NCBI RefSeq assembly: GCF_900109045.1
Contig: NZ_FNYL01000009.1
Coordinates: 309,374 to 373,373, forward strand
Origin: Dyadobacter sp. SG02
Lineage (GTDB): Bacteria > Bacteroidota > Bacteroidia > Cytophagales > Spirosomataceae
Direction: 5' to 3'
DNA: 64,000 nt
Shown here one piece after another: positions 27,507 through 36,327 of the stretch; within the stretch, counting starts at the first letter, position 1; each line of letters opens with the position of its first letter. The notes beneath the pieces were generated by a model, which was not told the origin of the DNA, searched no databases, and saw only the letters and a list, made by a program, of their open reading frames with translations. Made by a program: the position numbers and the translations under genes.

Positions 27507-29141
27507 ATGAAACCGGTATATTTTAAAAGCTGGGTAGCCGCATGGCCGTGGGCTGCGCGGATCGGCTTGTTTATGATGTTGTTATCGGCCCTGGTGCAAC
27601 TCGGCATGTTTGTGCTCACGCAAGGGTATATGGTCGCCTACCTGGGCGCGCAGCCGGAGGACATTTCGTTCGCGGTAATGTGTACTTATGCGGGCATTAT
27701 TACCGTCATACCGGTTCAGTTCCGGTTTTTCAGGTATTTCCAGACGCGAAGTTACCTGCTGGTGAACATGATGCTGGCGATCGCATTGAACTTCCTTTGC
27801 CTGCAATGCCGGGACGTCGACCAGTTTCTCGCGATCCGGTTTCTGCAAGGGATCGTGTCGGGCGGGATCATCGTATTCACATTGCACCTGATTATGTCGA
27901 GGTTGTCTTCCGACCGTGTTCAGACGATCGCCCCGGCGGTATTCTACGGAACCATGCTGAGCAATACCGTACTCATAGGCCTGGTATCGGGCGTGGTGGT
28001 GGAATCGGCGGACTGGCGATCAACCTACTATTACCTGATCGCTTTCCAGGCGATGATGCTGCTCATGATGCTGGTAATGCTCAAAAGAACCTCGGGGCAC
28101 CGGCCCTACCCCTTGTACCAGATCGACTGGCCGGGAATGCTTATATTCGCGTGCGCCGCCGTGGCTGTCGCTTATACGACCATTTACGGTTCCAAATACT
28201 ACTGGTTCACCGATCGCCGGATCTGTTACGGCGCTGCGGTTTCCGCTGTTTGCATCGCGCTCTTTTTGTACCGCCTGCACACGGCCCGACGCCCGGCAAT
28301 CCACCTGAGCATATTCAAATCACGAAATTTCGTGCTCGGAGTTTGCCTGCTGGCTATTTACTACGGAAGCAAGGACAGTGTGAACCTGATATTCAACTAT
28401 GCGGGAGGTACACTGAAATGGAGCACTTTACAGATCATCGGGCTTGGCGCCTGCAATATGGCGGGGATGGTGGGGGCGCTGGTTTTTTCGGGTCAAATGC
28501 TTTTGGCTAAAAAACTGACCATCAGGACGCTGCTAACGGCCGGGTTTACATTGATGGCAGCATTCAACCTGTGGATGTGCTTTCTACTGACGCCCGATCT
28601 GGCATTCTCCGACTTGCTTCCGCCTATTCTTGCACAGGGAGCCTCATCCGGGCTTCTGTTTGTGCCGATCATGATATTTGTGCTCTCGTCGGCACCGAAA
28701 AACACCGGCGCCAGCGCCCTGGTCGTCGCGGCCTATACCCGGTTTACAGCCACTTTGCATTCGATCGCCGGTTTTTACAATCTGCAATTGTATTTCAACC
28801 AGTATTTCAAAGAAAAATTGCTTACCTACCTCACGTCCGACAGCCCGAACATGGCCGAACGACTGACTTACTACCGGTCGGTGTACCTGGCGAAAGGATT
28901 TACACCCGGACAGTCCGCGACGCTCGCAGATGCGGCGATATGGCAAAGTCTTACACAGCAAAGCCAGCTACTCACCCATCGTGCGCTATTCATGATCTTC
29001 GCCATACTGGCCGCAGTACTGGTGCTGCTGATCGTGGCTGTTCCGGCGATCCACCGCACCATCCTTCATTGGAATTACAAACCGCACGTGCGGCAATACC
29101 TGCCGATTCCGCAGGCAGCACCGAAAAGTACCAACGTATAA
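27507..29141 (+). CDS. MFS transporter, DHA2 (EmrB/QacA-like), 14 membrane segments
   Basis: With the ATG at 27507 (MKPVYFKSWVAAWPWAARIG) the protein has 544 residues. A GTG two codons earlier is possible. About 14 hydrophobic segments are visible, with WLQ-like antiporter regions replaced by FLAIRFLQGIVSGGIIV. The family exports drugs or metabolites with protons. No membrane-fusion (EmrA/HlyD) or TolC gene is adjacent, which is unusual for DHA2 pumps of Gram-negatives. The acetolactate synthase gene begins 35 bp downstream, so the two are probably co-transcribed. A possible promoter (TTTG near 27371, AAAGTTTG near 27394) precedes the gene by about 100 bp. Confidence 0.85.
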   Translation: MKPVYFKSWVAAWPWAARIGLFMMLLSALVQLGMFVLTQGYMVAYLGAQPEDISFAVMCTYAGIITVIPVQFRFFRYFQTRSYLLVNMMLAIALNFLCLQCRDVDQFLAIRFLQGIVSGGIIVFTLHLIMSRLSSDRVQTIAPAVFYGTMLSNTVLIGLVSGVVVESADWRSTYYYLIAFQAMMLLMMLVMLKRTSGHRPYPLYQIDWPGMLIFACAAVAVAYTTIYGSKYYWFTDRRICYGAAVSAVCIALFLYRLHTARRPAIHLSIFKSRNFVLGVCLLAIYYGSKDSVNLIFNYAGGTLKWSTLQIIGLGACNMAGMVGALVFSGQMLLAKKLTIRTLLTAGFTLMAAFNLWMCFLLTPDLAFSDLLPPILAQGASSGLLFVPIMIFVLSSAPKNTGASALVVAAYTRFTATLHSIAGFYNLQLYFNQYFKEKLLTYLTSDSPNMAERLTYYRSVYLAKGFTPGQSATLADAAIWQSLTQQSQLLTHRALFMIFAILAAVLVLLIVAVPAIHRTILHWNYKPHVRQYLPIPQAAPKSTNV

Positions 29142-29176
29142 AGCCCAGCGTCATTAACCATTCAATAATAGCCACC

Positions 29177-30925
29177 ATGAACAACATCGAACAGCAAACA
29201 TTGGCACCAGAAACGAGCGGGCAACCAGCCCCGCCACAAGAAATTACCGGATCGCAAGCGGTACTCGAAGCATTGATCGCCGAGGGCGTCGATACTATTT
29301 TCGGCATTCCGGGCGGGGCTATCCTCCCGATTTACGATACGCTGTACGATTACCGGGAACAGCTCACGCACGTGCTCGTGCGTCACGAGCAGGGAGGCGC
29401 GCATGCCGCACAGGGGTACGCGCGTGCGTCCGGGAAAGTGGGCGTCGTGTTCGCGACGAGCGGGCCGGGCGCTACCAACATCCTTACCGGCGTGGCCGAC
29501 GCGCAAATGGACAGCACACCGCTGGTTTGCATTACCGGCCAGGTATACTCGCATTTGCTCGGTACGGATGCGTTTCAGGAAACCGATGTCGTCAACATCA
29601 CTGCCTCGGTCTCGAAATGGAATTACCTCGTCACCGACGCTTCCGAGATCCCGGTAATCCTTGCGAAGGCGTTCTTTATCGCCCGCACAGGCCGTCCCGG
29701 GCCTGTTCTGATCGATATTACCAAAGATGCGCAGCTTCAAAAGTTTCCGTATGAAGGCTACAAAAAGATGACGGCCATACGGAGTTACAAGCCCCGCCCC
29801 ACCGTGAAGCCGGAAGCCATCCGGGCCGCCGCAGAGTTGATTAACAATGCGGAAAAGCCGATGATACTCTGGGGCCAGGGCGTGATATTGGGCAATGCGG
29901 AAGAAGAGTTCAAGGCCTTTGTGGAAAAAAGCGGCATCCCTGCGGCATGGACCTTGCTCGGGGCCGGGGCCATTCCCACCAATCACCCGCTGAATGTGGG
30001 AATGCTCGGTATGCACGGAAACTACGCGCCAAACGTGCTCACCAATGAATGCGATGTACTAATAGCCATTGGAATGCGCTTCGACGACCGGGTGACCGGC
30101 CGTTTGGACAAATATGCCAGACAGGCCAGGGTCGTCCACCTGGACATCGACCGCGCCGAAATCGGAAAGAACGTCAAAACCGAAGTAGCCATTTGCGGGA
30201 ACTGCAAGGAAACGATTCCGCTGCTGACCGAAATGATCGTCGGAAAAAGCCACACCAAATGGCTGGCCATGTTCCGGGCGCTGTATGGCGAGGAATTGGA
30301 AACGGTTATTTACCCTGAGATGGCCCCCGTGGACGGCGGCATTACGATGGGCGAGGTAATCCACCAGCTGAACGTCCTTACCGGCGGCGAGGCGATCGTA
30401 GTGACCGACGTGGGTCAAAACCAGATGGTTACCTGTCGCTATGTAAAGCTCAACAACAGCCGCAGCAGCATTACCAGCGGCGGCCTGGGAACGATGGGTT
30501 TTGCATTACCGGCCGCCATCGGTGCCAAGTTCGGTGCGCCTCACCGGGACGTAATTGCCGTCGCGGGCGATGGTGGCTTTCAGATGACATTGCAGGAATT
30601 GGGGACCATTATGCAAACCCGTCTGAACCTGAAAATCATCATCCTGAACAATCAATATTTGGGAATGGTCAGGCAATGGCAGGAGCTGTTCAGCGACTCG
30701 CGGTACTCGTTCGTCGACATCGAAAGCCCCGATTTCGTAAATCTTGCGGCATCCTACCATATCAACGGCAAACGTATCTCGAAGCGCGAGGAAATTCGCG
30801 GGGCATTGACCGAAATGCTGGCACATGATGGCGCATTCCTGCTGGAAGTGATGGTGATTAAAGAAAATAATGTCTTCCCAATGATCCCGCAAGGTGCGGG
30901 TATCAGCGAAATAAGGCTCCGGTGA
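29177..30925 (+). CDS. ilvB: Acetolactate synthase, catalytic (large) subunit
   Basis: The ATG at 29177 gives 582 residues. The open frame continues far upstream only because it crosses the MFS gene in another frame. ThDP-enzyme signatures are complete: Glu71 in LVRHEQGGAHAAQGYARASG (cofactor activation), TSGPGATN, GQVYSHLLGTDAFQETDVV, the ThDP-Mg block AGDGGFQMTLQELGT with Asp465, and NNQYLGMVRQWQELF. The central FAD-binding domain (about 195-340) is present, as in AHAS. It condenses two pyruvates, or pyruvate and 2-ketobutyrate, in branched-chain amino-acid synthesis. No ilvN regulatory-subunit gene or other ilv gene is next to it, so this is an orphan copy beside an exporter. Confidence 0.93.
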   Translation: MNNIEQQTLAPETSGQPAPPQEITGSQAVLEALIAEGVDTIFGIPGGAILPIYDTLYDYREQLTHVLVRHEQGGAHAAQGYARASGKVGVVFATSGPGATNILTGVADAQMDSTPLVCITGQVYSHLLGTDAFQETDVVNITASVSKWNYLVTDASEIPVILAKAFFIARTGRPGPVLIDITKDAQLQKFPYEGYKKMTAIRSYKPRPTVKPEAIRAAAELINNAEKPMILWGQGVILGNAEEEFKAFVEKSGIPAAWTLLGAGAIPTNHPLNVGMLGMHGNYAPNVLTNECDVLIAIGMRFDDRVTGRLDKYARQARVVHLDIDRAEIGKNVKTEVAICGNCKETIPLLTEMIVGKSHTKWLAMFRALYGEELETVIYPEMAPVDGGITMGEVIHQLNVLTGGEAIVVTDVGQNQMVTCRYVKLNNSRSSITSGGLGTMGFALPAAIGAKFGAPHRDVIAVAGDGGFQMTLQELGTIMQTRLNLKIIILNNQYLGMVRQWQELFSDSRYSFVDIESPDFVNLAASYHINGKRISKREEIRGALTEMLAHDGAFLLEVMVIKENNVFPMIPQGAGISEIRLR

Positions 30926-30960
30926 CCGAAACCCCGCTGACATCCCATCAGAACCTCCGA

Positions 30961-30990
30961 AGCGCCCTTTATGGGCGCTTTCTTCGTTTA
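30961..30990 (+). terminator. Rho-independent terminator after ilvB
   Basis: AGCGCCC (30961-30967), loop TTTAT, and GGGCGCT (30973-30979) form a perfect 7-bp GC-rich stem followed by TTTCTTCGTTT. It lies 35 bp after the ilvB stop. The rest of the gap to 31204 shows no gene. Confidence 0.85.
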
Positions 30991-31204
30991 AGACTCCTTC
31001 CCTTACGCTCAAACGAATTCAAATTGGCTTTTCTCAATAAAAAATATAAGTAAATCCTGCACATCAAAATACTTTGTAGTTCATATTTAACGATCGCTTA
31101 GTACCGCTTCCGGGTAAAATCCGTCAGTAATTCGACGAATTCCAGCTCGACAATCACCTGATTCCCATCAGGCTGAACACTTTTCAAGTTTTTTTTCAAC
31201 TATA

Positions 31205-31218
31205 CTTAACGAACTAGT
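31205..31218. promoter_or_regulatory. Degenerate GntR-type operator before the third SusC gene
   Basis: CTTAACGAACTAGT agrees at 11 of 14 positions with the reverse complement of the operator at 3140 (CTTAACGCACTAAG). It ends two bases before the susC start codon, much as copy 1 ends just before the MFS gene. The mismatches fall at the centre and at one end, so binding by the GntR protein is only a possibility. Confidence 0.35.
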
Positions 31219-31220
31219 TT

Positions 31221-34200
31221 ATGAAAAAAACAAATCTCTACCCATGTCTCAAATTGGCCCGAAAACGACTCACCCCGCTGGCACTCGCCCTGCTGGGTAT
31301 GATGGCCTTCTGCGTATGCGCCGCCGCGCAAACGGTCTCCGGAATAGTGCTGGATGAATCCGGTTCCGGCCTGCCGGGCGTAAGCGTCGTTGTGAAAGGG
31401 ACGGCAAATGGTACCACTACCGACACAAAAGGAAAGTTTCAGCTCGATGTTCCCGGTGAAAGTCCCACGCTGGTTTTTAGCTTCGTGGGGTATGCTACGC
31501 AGGAAATAGCCGTCGCCAAACGTACGAGCATTACCGTTAATATGGTGGTCGAGGACCGTTTGATGACCGAGGTGGTCGTAGTAGGATATGGAACCCAGCA
31601 AAAGGTGAATGTTACCGGCGCGGTAGGCGTTGCGGATGCCAAACGGATCGAGAACCGGCCCATTGCCAACACCGGCGAAGGACTTCAGGGCGTGATACCG
31701 AACCTGAACATCACAATCCGCAATGGTGATCCGGCGCAGTCGCCCACGTTCAATATCCGGGGGTACGAGTCGATCAACGGCGGGGCACCGCTGATCCTGG
31801 TGGACAATGTGCCGATGGATATTAACCGGATCAATCCCAACGACATCGAGAGCATCAGTGTGCTGAAAGATGCCTCGGCCGCGGCCATATACGGTGCTCG
31901 TGCCGCATTCGGCGTAGTGCTCGTCACCACCAAAAGCGGCAAGAGCGGAAAAGTGCAGGTCAACTTCGGCACACAGTTTTCGCTGGCCAAACCCATTTTC
32001 AATATGGACGTGGTGACCGACCCATACCAGTTCGTCCTCGCGCGCAATGCGGCCAACATCAGGACCCTGGGCGCACCGAGCTACAATGATCAGTTCGTCG
32101 CCGCCGTCAAAAAATACTCGGAGAATCCAATCGCCGAAAACGAATGGGGAGTGGTCGACGGGGCGCTGCAATATTACGGCTACAACCGGTATCAGGATAA
32201 AATCATGACCAATTACGCTCCCACCAACCAGCAGGATTTGTCGATTTCGGGAGGCGGTGAAAATTCCAAATTCTTCTTCTCGCTCGGGCGGTACAGCAAA
32301 GACGGTTACCTCCGCTATAACAACGAGAAGTTCAAGCGGTACAACATCCTGATGAAAGCCGATTTCAAGGTCAACAAATGGCTGAATTTGTCCGAAAAGG
32401 TGGTTTTCAATTCACAAAACAGCGATAAGCCGCACTTTTACAACTGGGATGTGAACATCAATTCGCTCGCGCGCGTGAACCCGTTGCAGGCCATTCAGTT
32501 TCCCGACCTGCCCTATTACATGACGCCCGGCGATCGTGACAAATATGCACCGCTGATCGGGAAGTATTTCGGTGGAACAAATTTTTTCCCCTACCTGCTC
32601 GACGGCGGACGGGAAACCTTCACCAAGAACGACTTGTGGCTCTCGCAGGAAGCGGTGCTCACTCCCCTGCCCGGTTTGAAAATCACGGGTAATTTTTCTT
32701 ACAACATCTACAACAATGTATACCAGGATGTCCAGAGCAAAGTGGAGATCGTATCACAGGATTTGAAAGAAGCCAATCCGATCAGCTATGGTTTCAGTGG
32801 CGACGACTGGATCAAGAATGTCAACGACTACAACCGCTATTATGTGCTGAATACATTTGCGGAATATACTTTTCAAAACCTGGGGAAACATAACCTGATG
32901 GCGCTCATAGGGTACAACCAGGAAATGGGTAACTACCAGTCCGCCACGGCGCAGGCCCGCTCGCTGATCACCCCGCAGGTACCCGACCTGAACACGACCA
33001 CCGGCACGCAGCAAACACTCGGCGGCCGGTCGCAGGTGGCTTTACGCGGTGTGTTTTACAGGCTGGCCTACAACTACGCCGACCGCTACCTGCTCGAATT
33101 CAACGGCCGCTATGACGGCACGTCACGCTTTCCCAAAAATGACCGGTTCGGCTTCTTCCCGTCCTTCTCGGCCGGATGGCGGATCAGCAACGAGAAATTC
33201 ATGACCGCGACCAATAGCTGGCTCGATAATCTCAAACTGAGGGGCTCTTTCGGTACGCTCGGGAACCAGATCATCCAGAACCGCACTACCGGCGCGCAAA
33301 TCTACTACCCTTCGGTATCGACGATGGGGTCGGGACAGGCTCCTTTCATGTTCGCGGGTTCCATGATCCCCTACGTCTCGGGAGCCGGGCTGGTAAGCCC
33401 GACGCTCACTTGGGAGTCGGTTACGTCCAAAAATATCGGTCTGGATGTGACCATCTTACGGAGCCGGCTGGATATGTCGCTTGACCTCTACACCCGCGAC
33501 ACCAAGAATATGCTCATGAATGTAGCCTACCCGGACATTCTCGGTACGACCGCTCCTCAGGAAAACGCGGCCGACCTCCGCACCAAAGGCTGGGAACTGT
33601 CGCTGACGTGGCGCGACAAAATCAAAACCGACTGGAACTACGACGTCACCCTTGCCCTATCCGACGCCAGCGCGACCATCACCAAATTCCGTAACCCGTC
33701 GGGTGCATTGCCCAACGAAGGCAGCGGGATCTATTACGAAGGGCAAAAACTGGGAGAAATATGGGGGTACCAAACCGTCGGGATATTCCAGACGGCGGAT
33801 GCCGTAGCGGCCGCCCCTAACCAATCGCGCCTGGGCAACAACTGGCGTGCGGGCGACATTCAATATGCCGATCTGAATGGCGACGGCATCATCAGCTCGG
33901 GAAACAACACTCTGAGCAACCCGGGCGACTACAAGATCATCGGCAACTCTTCGCCCCGCTACACGTACGGCATCAATGCGAGCATCGGCTACAAAGGGTT
34001 GCGGCTCACGGCATTCTTCCAGGGCATCGGGAAAGCGGATTACCTGCCGAACAATGGAAACTGGAACTGGTTTTATCCATTCAATGCAGGCCACGTAGAA
34101 AAGTACTATATCACCGACACCTGGTCGGAAACCAACCGCGATGCTTATTTCGCCGCACCGCACATTTCTACGAGCGATAAAAAGAATATTCTGCCCCAAT

Positions 34201-34439
34201 CCAGGTATGTCCAGAATGCCTCGTACCTGCGTGCGAAGAACATCATGCTCAGCTACACATTTCCGTATCAACTGACGGGCAAGATCGGAATTTCACGTGC
34301 GCAGGTATTCGTATCGGGTATGAACCTGTTCGAGTTCACGAAAATCCGCAAACCGCTCGATCCCGAAACCATCCGGACCCCGACCATCGAGTACCCAATG
34401 CAGCGTATCGGGACGATCGGCATCAATGTATCCTTTTAA
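31221..34439 (+). CDS. SusC/RagA-type TonB-dependent outer-membrane transporter
   Basis: This 1072-residue protein has a long basic N-terminus and signal peptide (LALALLGMMAFCVCAAAQ). A carboxypeptidase-regulatory-like domain follows (VSGIVLDESGSGLPGVSVVV to FSFVGYATQE), then TonB box/plug start TEVVVVGYGTQQKVNVTG. The plug has FNIRGYESINGGAPLILVD and VLKDASAAAIYGARAAFGVV. The barrel ends IGTIGINVSF. It pairs with the SusD lipoprotein 37 bp downstream. Together with the lyase at 36328 it forms a small separate locus; whether it takes up polyuronides is inferred only from that lyase. Confidence 0.96.
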   Translation: MKKTNLYPCLKLARKRLTPLALALLGMMAFCVCAAAQTVSGIVLDESGSGLPGVSVVVKGTANGTTTDTKGKFQLDVPGESPTLVFSFVGYATQEIAVAKRTSITVNMVVEDRLMTEVVVVGYGTQQKVNVTGAVGVADAKRIENRPIANTGEGLQGVIPNLNITIRNGDPAQSPTFNIRGYESINGGAPLILVDNVPMDINRINPNDIESISVLKDASAAAIYGARAAFGVVLVTTKSGKSGKVQVNFGTQFSLAKPIFNMDVVTDPYQFVLARNAANIRTLGAPSYNDQFVAAVKKYSENPIAENEWGVVDGALQYYGYNRYQDKIMTNYAPTNQQDLSISGGGENSKFFFSLGRYSKDGYLRYNNEKFKRYNILMKADFKVNKWLNLSEKVVFNSQNSDKPHFYNWDVNINSLARVNPLQAIQFPDLPYYMTPGDRDKYAPLIGKYFGGTNFFPYLLDGGRETFTKNDLWLSQEAVLTPLPGLKITGNFSYNIYNNVYQDVQSKVEIVSQDLKEANPISYGFSGDDWIKNVNDYNRYYVLNTFAEYTFQNLGKHNLMALIGYNQEMGNYQSATAQARSLITPQVPDLNTTTGTQQTLGGRSQVALRGVFYRLAYNYADRYLLEFNGRYDGTSRFPKNDRFGFFPSFSAGWRISNEKFMTATNSWLDNLKLRGSFGTLGNQIIQNRTTGAQIYYPSVSTMGSGQAPFMFAGSMIPYVSGAGLVSPTLTWESVTSKNIGLDVTILRSRLDMSLDLYTRDTKNMLMNVAYPDILGTTAPQENAADLRTKGWELSLTWRDKIKTDWNYDVTLALSDASATITKFRNPSGALPNEGSGIYYEGQKLGEIWGYQTVGIFQTADAVAAAPNQSRLGNNWRAGDIQYADLNGDGIISSGNNTLSNPGDYKIIGNSSPRYTYGINASIGYKGLRLTAFFQGIGKADYLPNNGNWNWFYPFNAGHVEKYYITDTWSETNRDAYFAAPHISTSDKKNILPQSRYVQNASYLRAKNIMLSYTFPYQLTGKIGISRAQVFVSGMNLFEFTKIRKPLDPETIRTPTIEYPMQRIGTIGINVSF

Positions 34440-34476
34440 TACACAATCAATCAATGGATTATAAAAATACATTCGT

Positions 34477-36255
34477 ATGAAAGATATATTCTCCAAATCA
34501 CTCATGGCTTTGGTACTGGTATTGACGGCGGCATGTAACGACGAGTTTCTCGACCGGAACCCGATCGACAAGATTACCAATGCCACCTACTGGAACACCG
34601 AAAGCGACCTGGCCGTTTACAACAACAGCCTTTACAACATTGCACGCATCGATTGGAAAATCCCCATCATGATGGGCCATACCGAGGGCTTCGACAGCCA
34701 TTTCGGCAACATATGGTCAATCGACGAGCTTTCGGATAATATGGCCCCGCGCGAACCGAGACACAACTTTTTCCAACAGATCCGCGCCGGGAAATACAAT
34801 GTCCCTTCGAGCCCCGACTGGTTTGGTTACCAGGGATGGGACTTCGTGAGGGCGATCAACATCGGGCTTGTGAACTACGACCGCGCCAAGGTAAGCCAGG
34901 CTGTTAAAGACAAATACATTGCCGAGGCGCAGCTTTTCAGGGGGTGGTTCTATGCCGATAAGGCGCAGAAATATGGCGACGTGCCTTTCGTCGAAAAGGA
35001 ACTTGCGGTCGATTCGGAGGAACTTTACGCGGCCCGTACGCCGCGTGCCGAAGCCATGCAGAAAGTGCTCGAAGACCTCAATTTCGCCAGCCAGAAGCTG
35101 CCCGACAGCTGGGGCGATGGTAATGCGCCGGGCAGGATTAACCGATGGGGCGCACTTTTGGTCAAAGCGAGGGTATGCCTCTACGAAGGGACTTTCAACA
35201 AGTACCACGGCGCAGGCGACTCCAAAATGTGGCTCGAAGAAGCGGCCAGGGCGGCTGCGGAACTGATGGACAAGGGCCCCTACCGCATTTACAGTACAGG
35301 CAAGCCCCAAAGCGACTACAATGCCTATCACCGGATGCTGGACCTCGCCGGAAACTCCGAAGTGATTTATTGGAGAAAATACAAAACCGGGGTCATTAAC
35401 AACCACGTCCAGCAATATTTCAGCTATACAGGCGGCGCTACCAAAAGCCTGGTCGAGGATTACCTGTGCACCGATGGCCTACCCATTTCATTGTCGCCGC
35501 TTTACAAAGGCGATGAGACGATTGAAAGCACCTTCGAAAACCGCGACCCGCGCCTGCGCCAGACCATCCTGCACCCCGAGGACACAGGCCTGTACAAATA
35601 CCACCTGGCCGACGGCCGCGCTTATCCCATGCTGGAAGGCATGCCGGGCGGAGGCTTTAAAACGACTACGGGTTACCATATTATCAAGCATTATAATGCC
35701 GATGATATGATCGGGAAGGCCTACAACACCGGCGAATCGCCCGCCATTACCCTGCGGCTGGGGGAAGCATTGCTGATTTACGCCGAAGCAATGGCGGAAC
35801 TGGGGACAATCAGCCAGGCCGATCTCGACAAAACCATTAATAAGCTCCGCGACCGCGTAGGTATGCCGCATTTGCTGCTTTCTAAGGTGCCGGCAGATCC
35901 GCGGTATACCAAGGACGGCATTTCGCCCATCATCGCCGAGATCAGGCGCGAACGCCGGATCGAACTGTTCATGGAAGGCCAACGGTACTCCGACCTGATC
36001 CGCTGGAAACAGGGCAAAAAGCTGGAAATCCCCGCTATGGGCGTCCGCTGGAACGACGCGGCGAAAAAGCGCTTTGCAGGCACTACCATGAAATCGGACA
36101 TCGATCCCGTTTCCGGCAAAGAGTATATCGCCGTATACAAAGGCACCGATTATGAGATTCCGGTTTTTGATGAAAAGAAGCATTACCTCTGGCCGATACC
36201 GTTAAATACGCTTGCCCAAAACCCAAAAATCAAGCAGAATCCGGGTTGGGAGTAA
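34477..36255 (+). CDS. SusD/RagB-type surface glycan-binding lipoprotein
   Basis: This 592-residue lipoprotein has lipobox LVLTAAC near residue 19 and the mature start NDEFLDRNPIDK, typical of SusD. Family blocks are AEAQLFRGWFYADKAQKYGD, LRLGEALLIYAEAMAELG and IRRERRIELFMEGQRYSDLI, with the end KIKQNPGWE. It is the partner of the SusC directly upstream. A strong hairpin terminator follows 16 bp after the stop. Confidence 0.95.
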   Translation: MKDIFSKSLMALVLVLTAACNDEFLDRNPIDKITNATYWNTESDLAVYNNSLYNIARIDWKIPIMMGHTEGFDSHFGNIWSIDELSDNMAPREPRHNFFQQIRAGKYNVPSSPDWFGYQGWDFVRAINIGLVNYDRAKVSQAVKDKYIAEAQLFRGWFYADKAQKYGDVPFVEKELAVDSEELYAARTPRAEAMQKVLEDLNFASQKLPDSWGDGNAPGRINRWGALLVKARVCLYEGTFNKYHGAGDSKMWLEEAARAAAELMDKGPYRIYSTGKPQSDYNAYHRMLDLAGNSEVIYWRKYKTGVINNHVQQYFSYTGGATKSLVEDYLCTDGLPISLSPLYKGDETIESTFENRDPRLRQTILHPEDTGLYKYHLADGRAYPMLEGMPGGGFKTTTGYHIIKHYNADDMIGKAYNTGESPAITLRLGEALLIYAEAMAELGTISQADLDKTINKLRDRVGMPHLLLSKVPADPRYTKDGISPIIAEIRRERRIELFMEGQRYSDLIRWKQGKKLEIPAMGVRWNDAAKKRFAGTTMKSDIDPVSGKEYIAVYKGTDYEIPVFDEKKHYLWPIPLNTLAQNPKIKQNPGWE

Positions 36256-36271
36256 ATACATCCGCATCAGT

Positions 36272-36308
36272 ATCATCCGACCGGCAGTCACTGGTCGGAT
36301 GATTTTTT
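36272..36308 (+). terminator. Rho-independent terminator after the third SusD gene
   Basis: ATCATCCGACC (36272-36282), a 10-base loop and GGTCGGATGAT (36293-36303) form a perfect 11-bp stem followed directly by a run of T to 36308. It stands between susD and the lyase gene, so the lyase is either transcribed by read-through at a lower level or has its own start. Confidence 0.85.
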
Positions 36309-36327
36309 AAATCAATATATATCAACT

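Noticed and set aside
27404..27526. A 40-codon frame (MAKSGVFGACSMAIGPRK...) before the efflux MFS gene, overlapping its start
   Set aside because: It could be a leader peptide since a promoter-like TTTG/AAAGTTTG pair lies just before it. It has no branched-chain residue run and no attenuator hairpin, so I do not call it.
28571..29176. Upstream extension of the acetolactate synthase frame into the MFS gene
   Set aside because: The extension overlaps the last third of the MFS gene in another frame and has no similarity to the start of ThDP enzymes. The ATG at 29177 gives the usual length.
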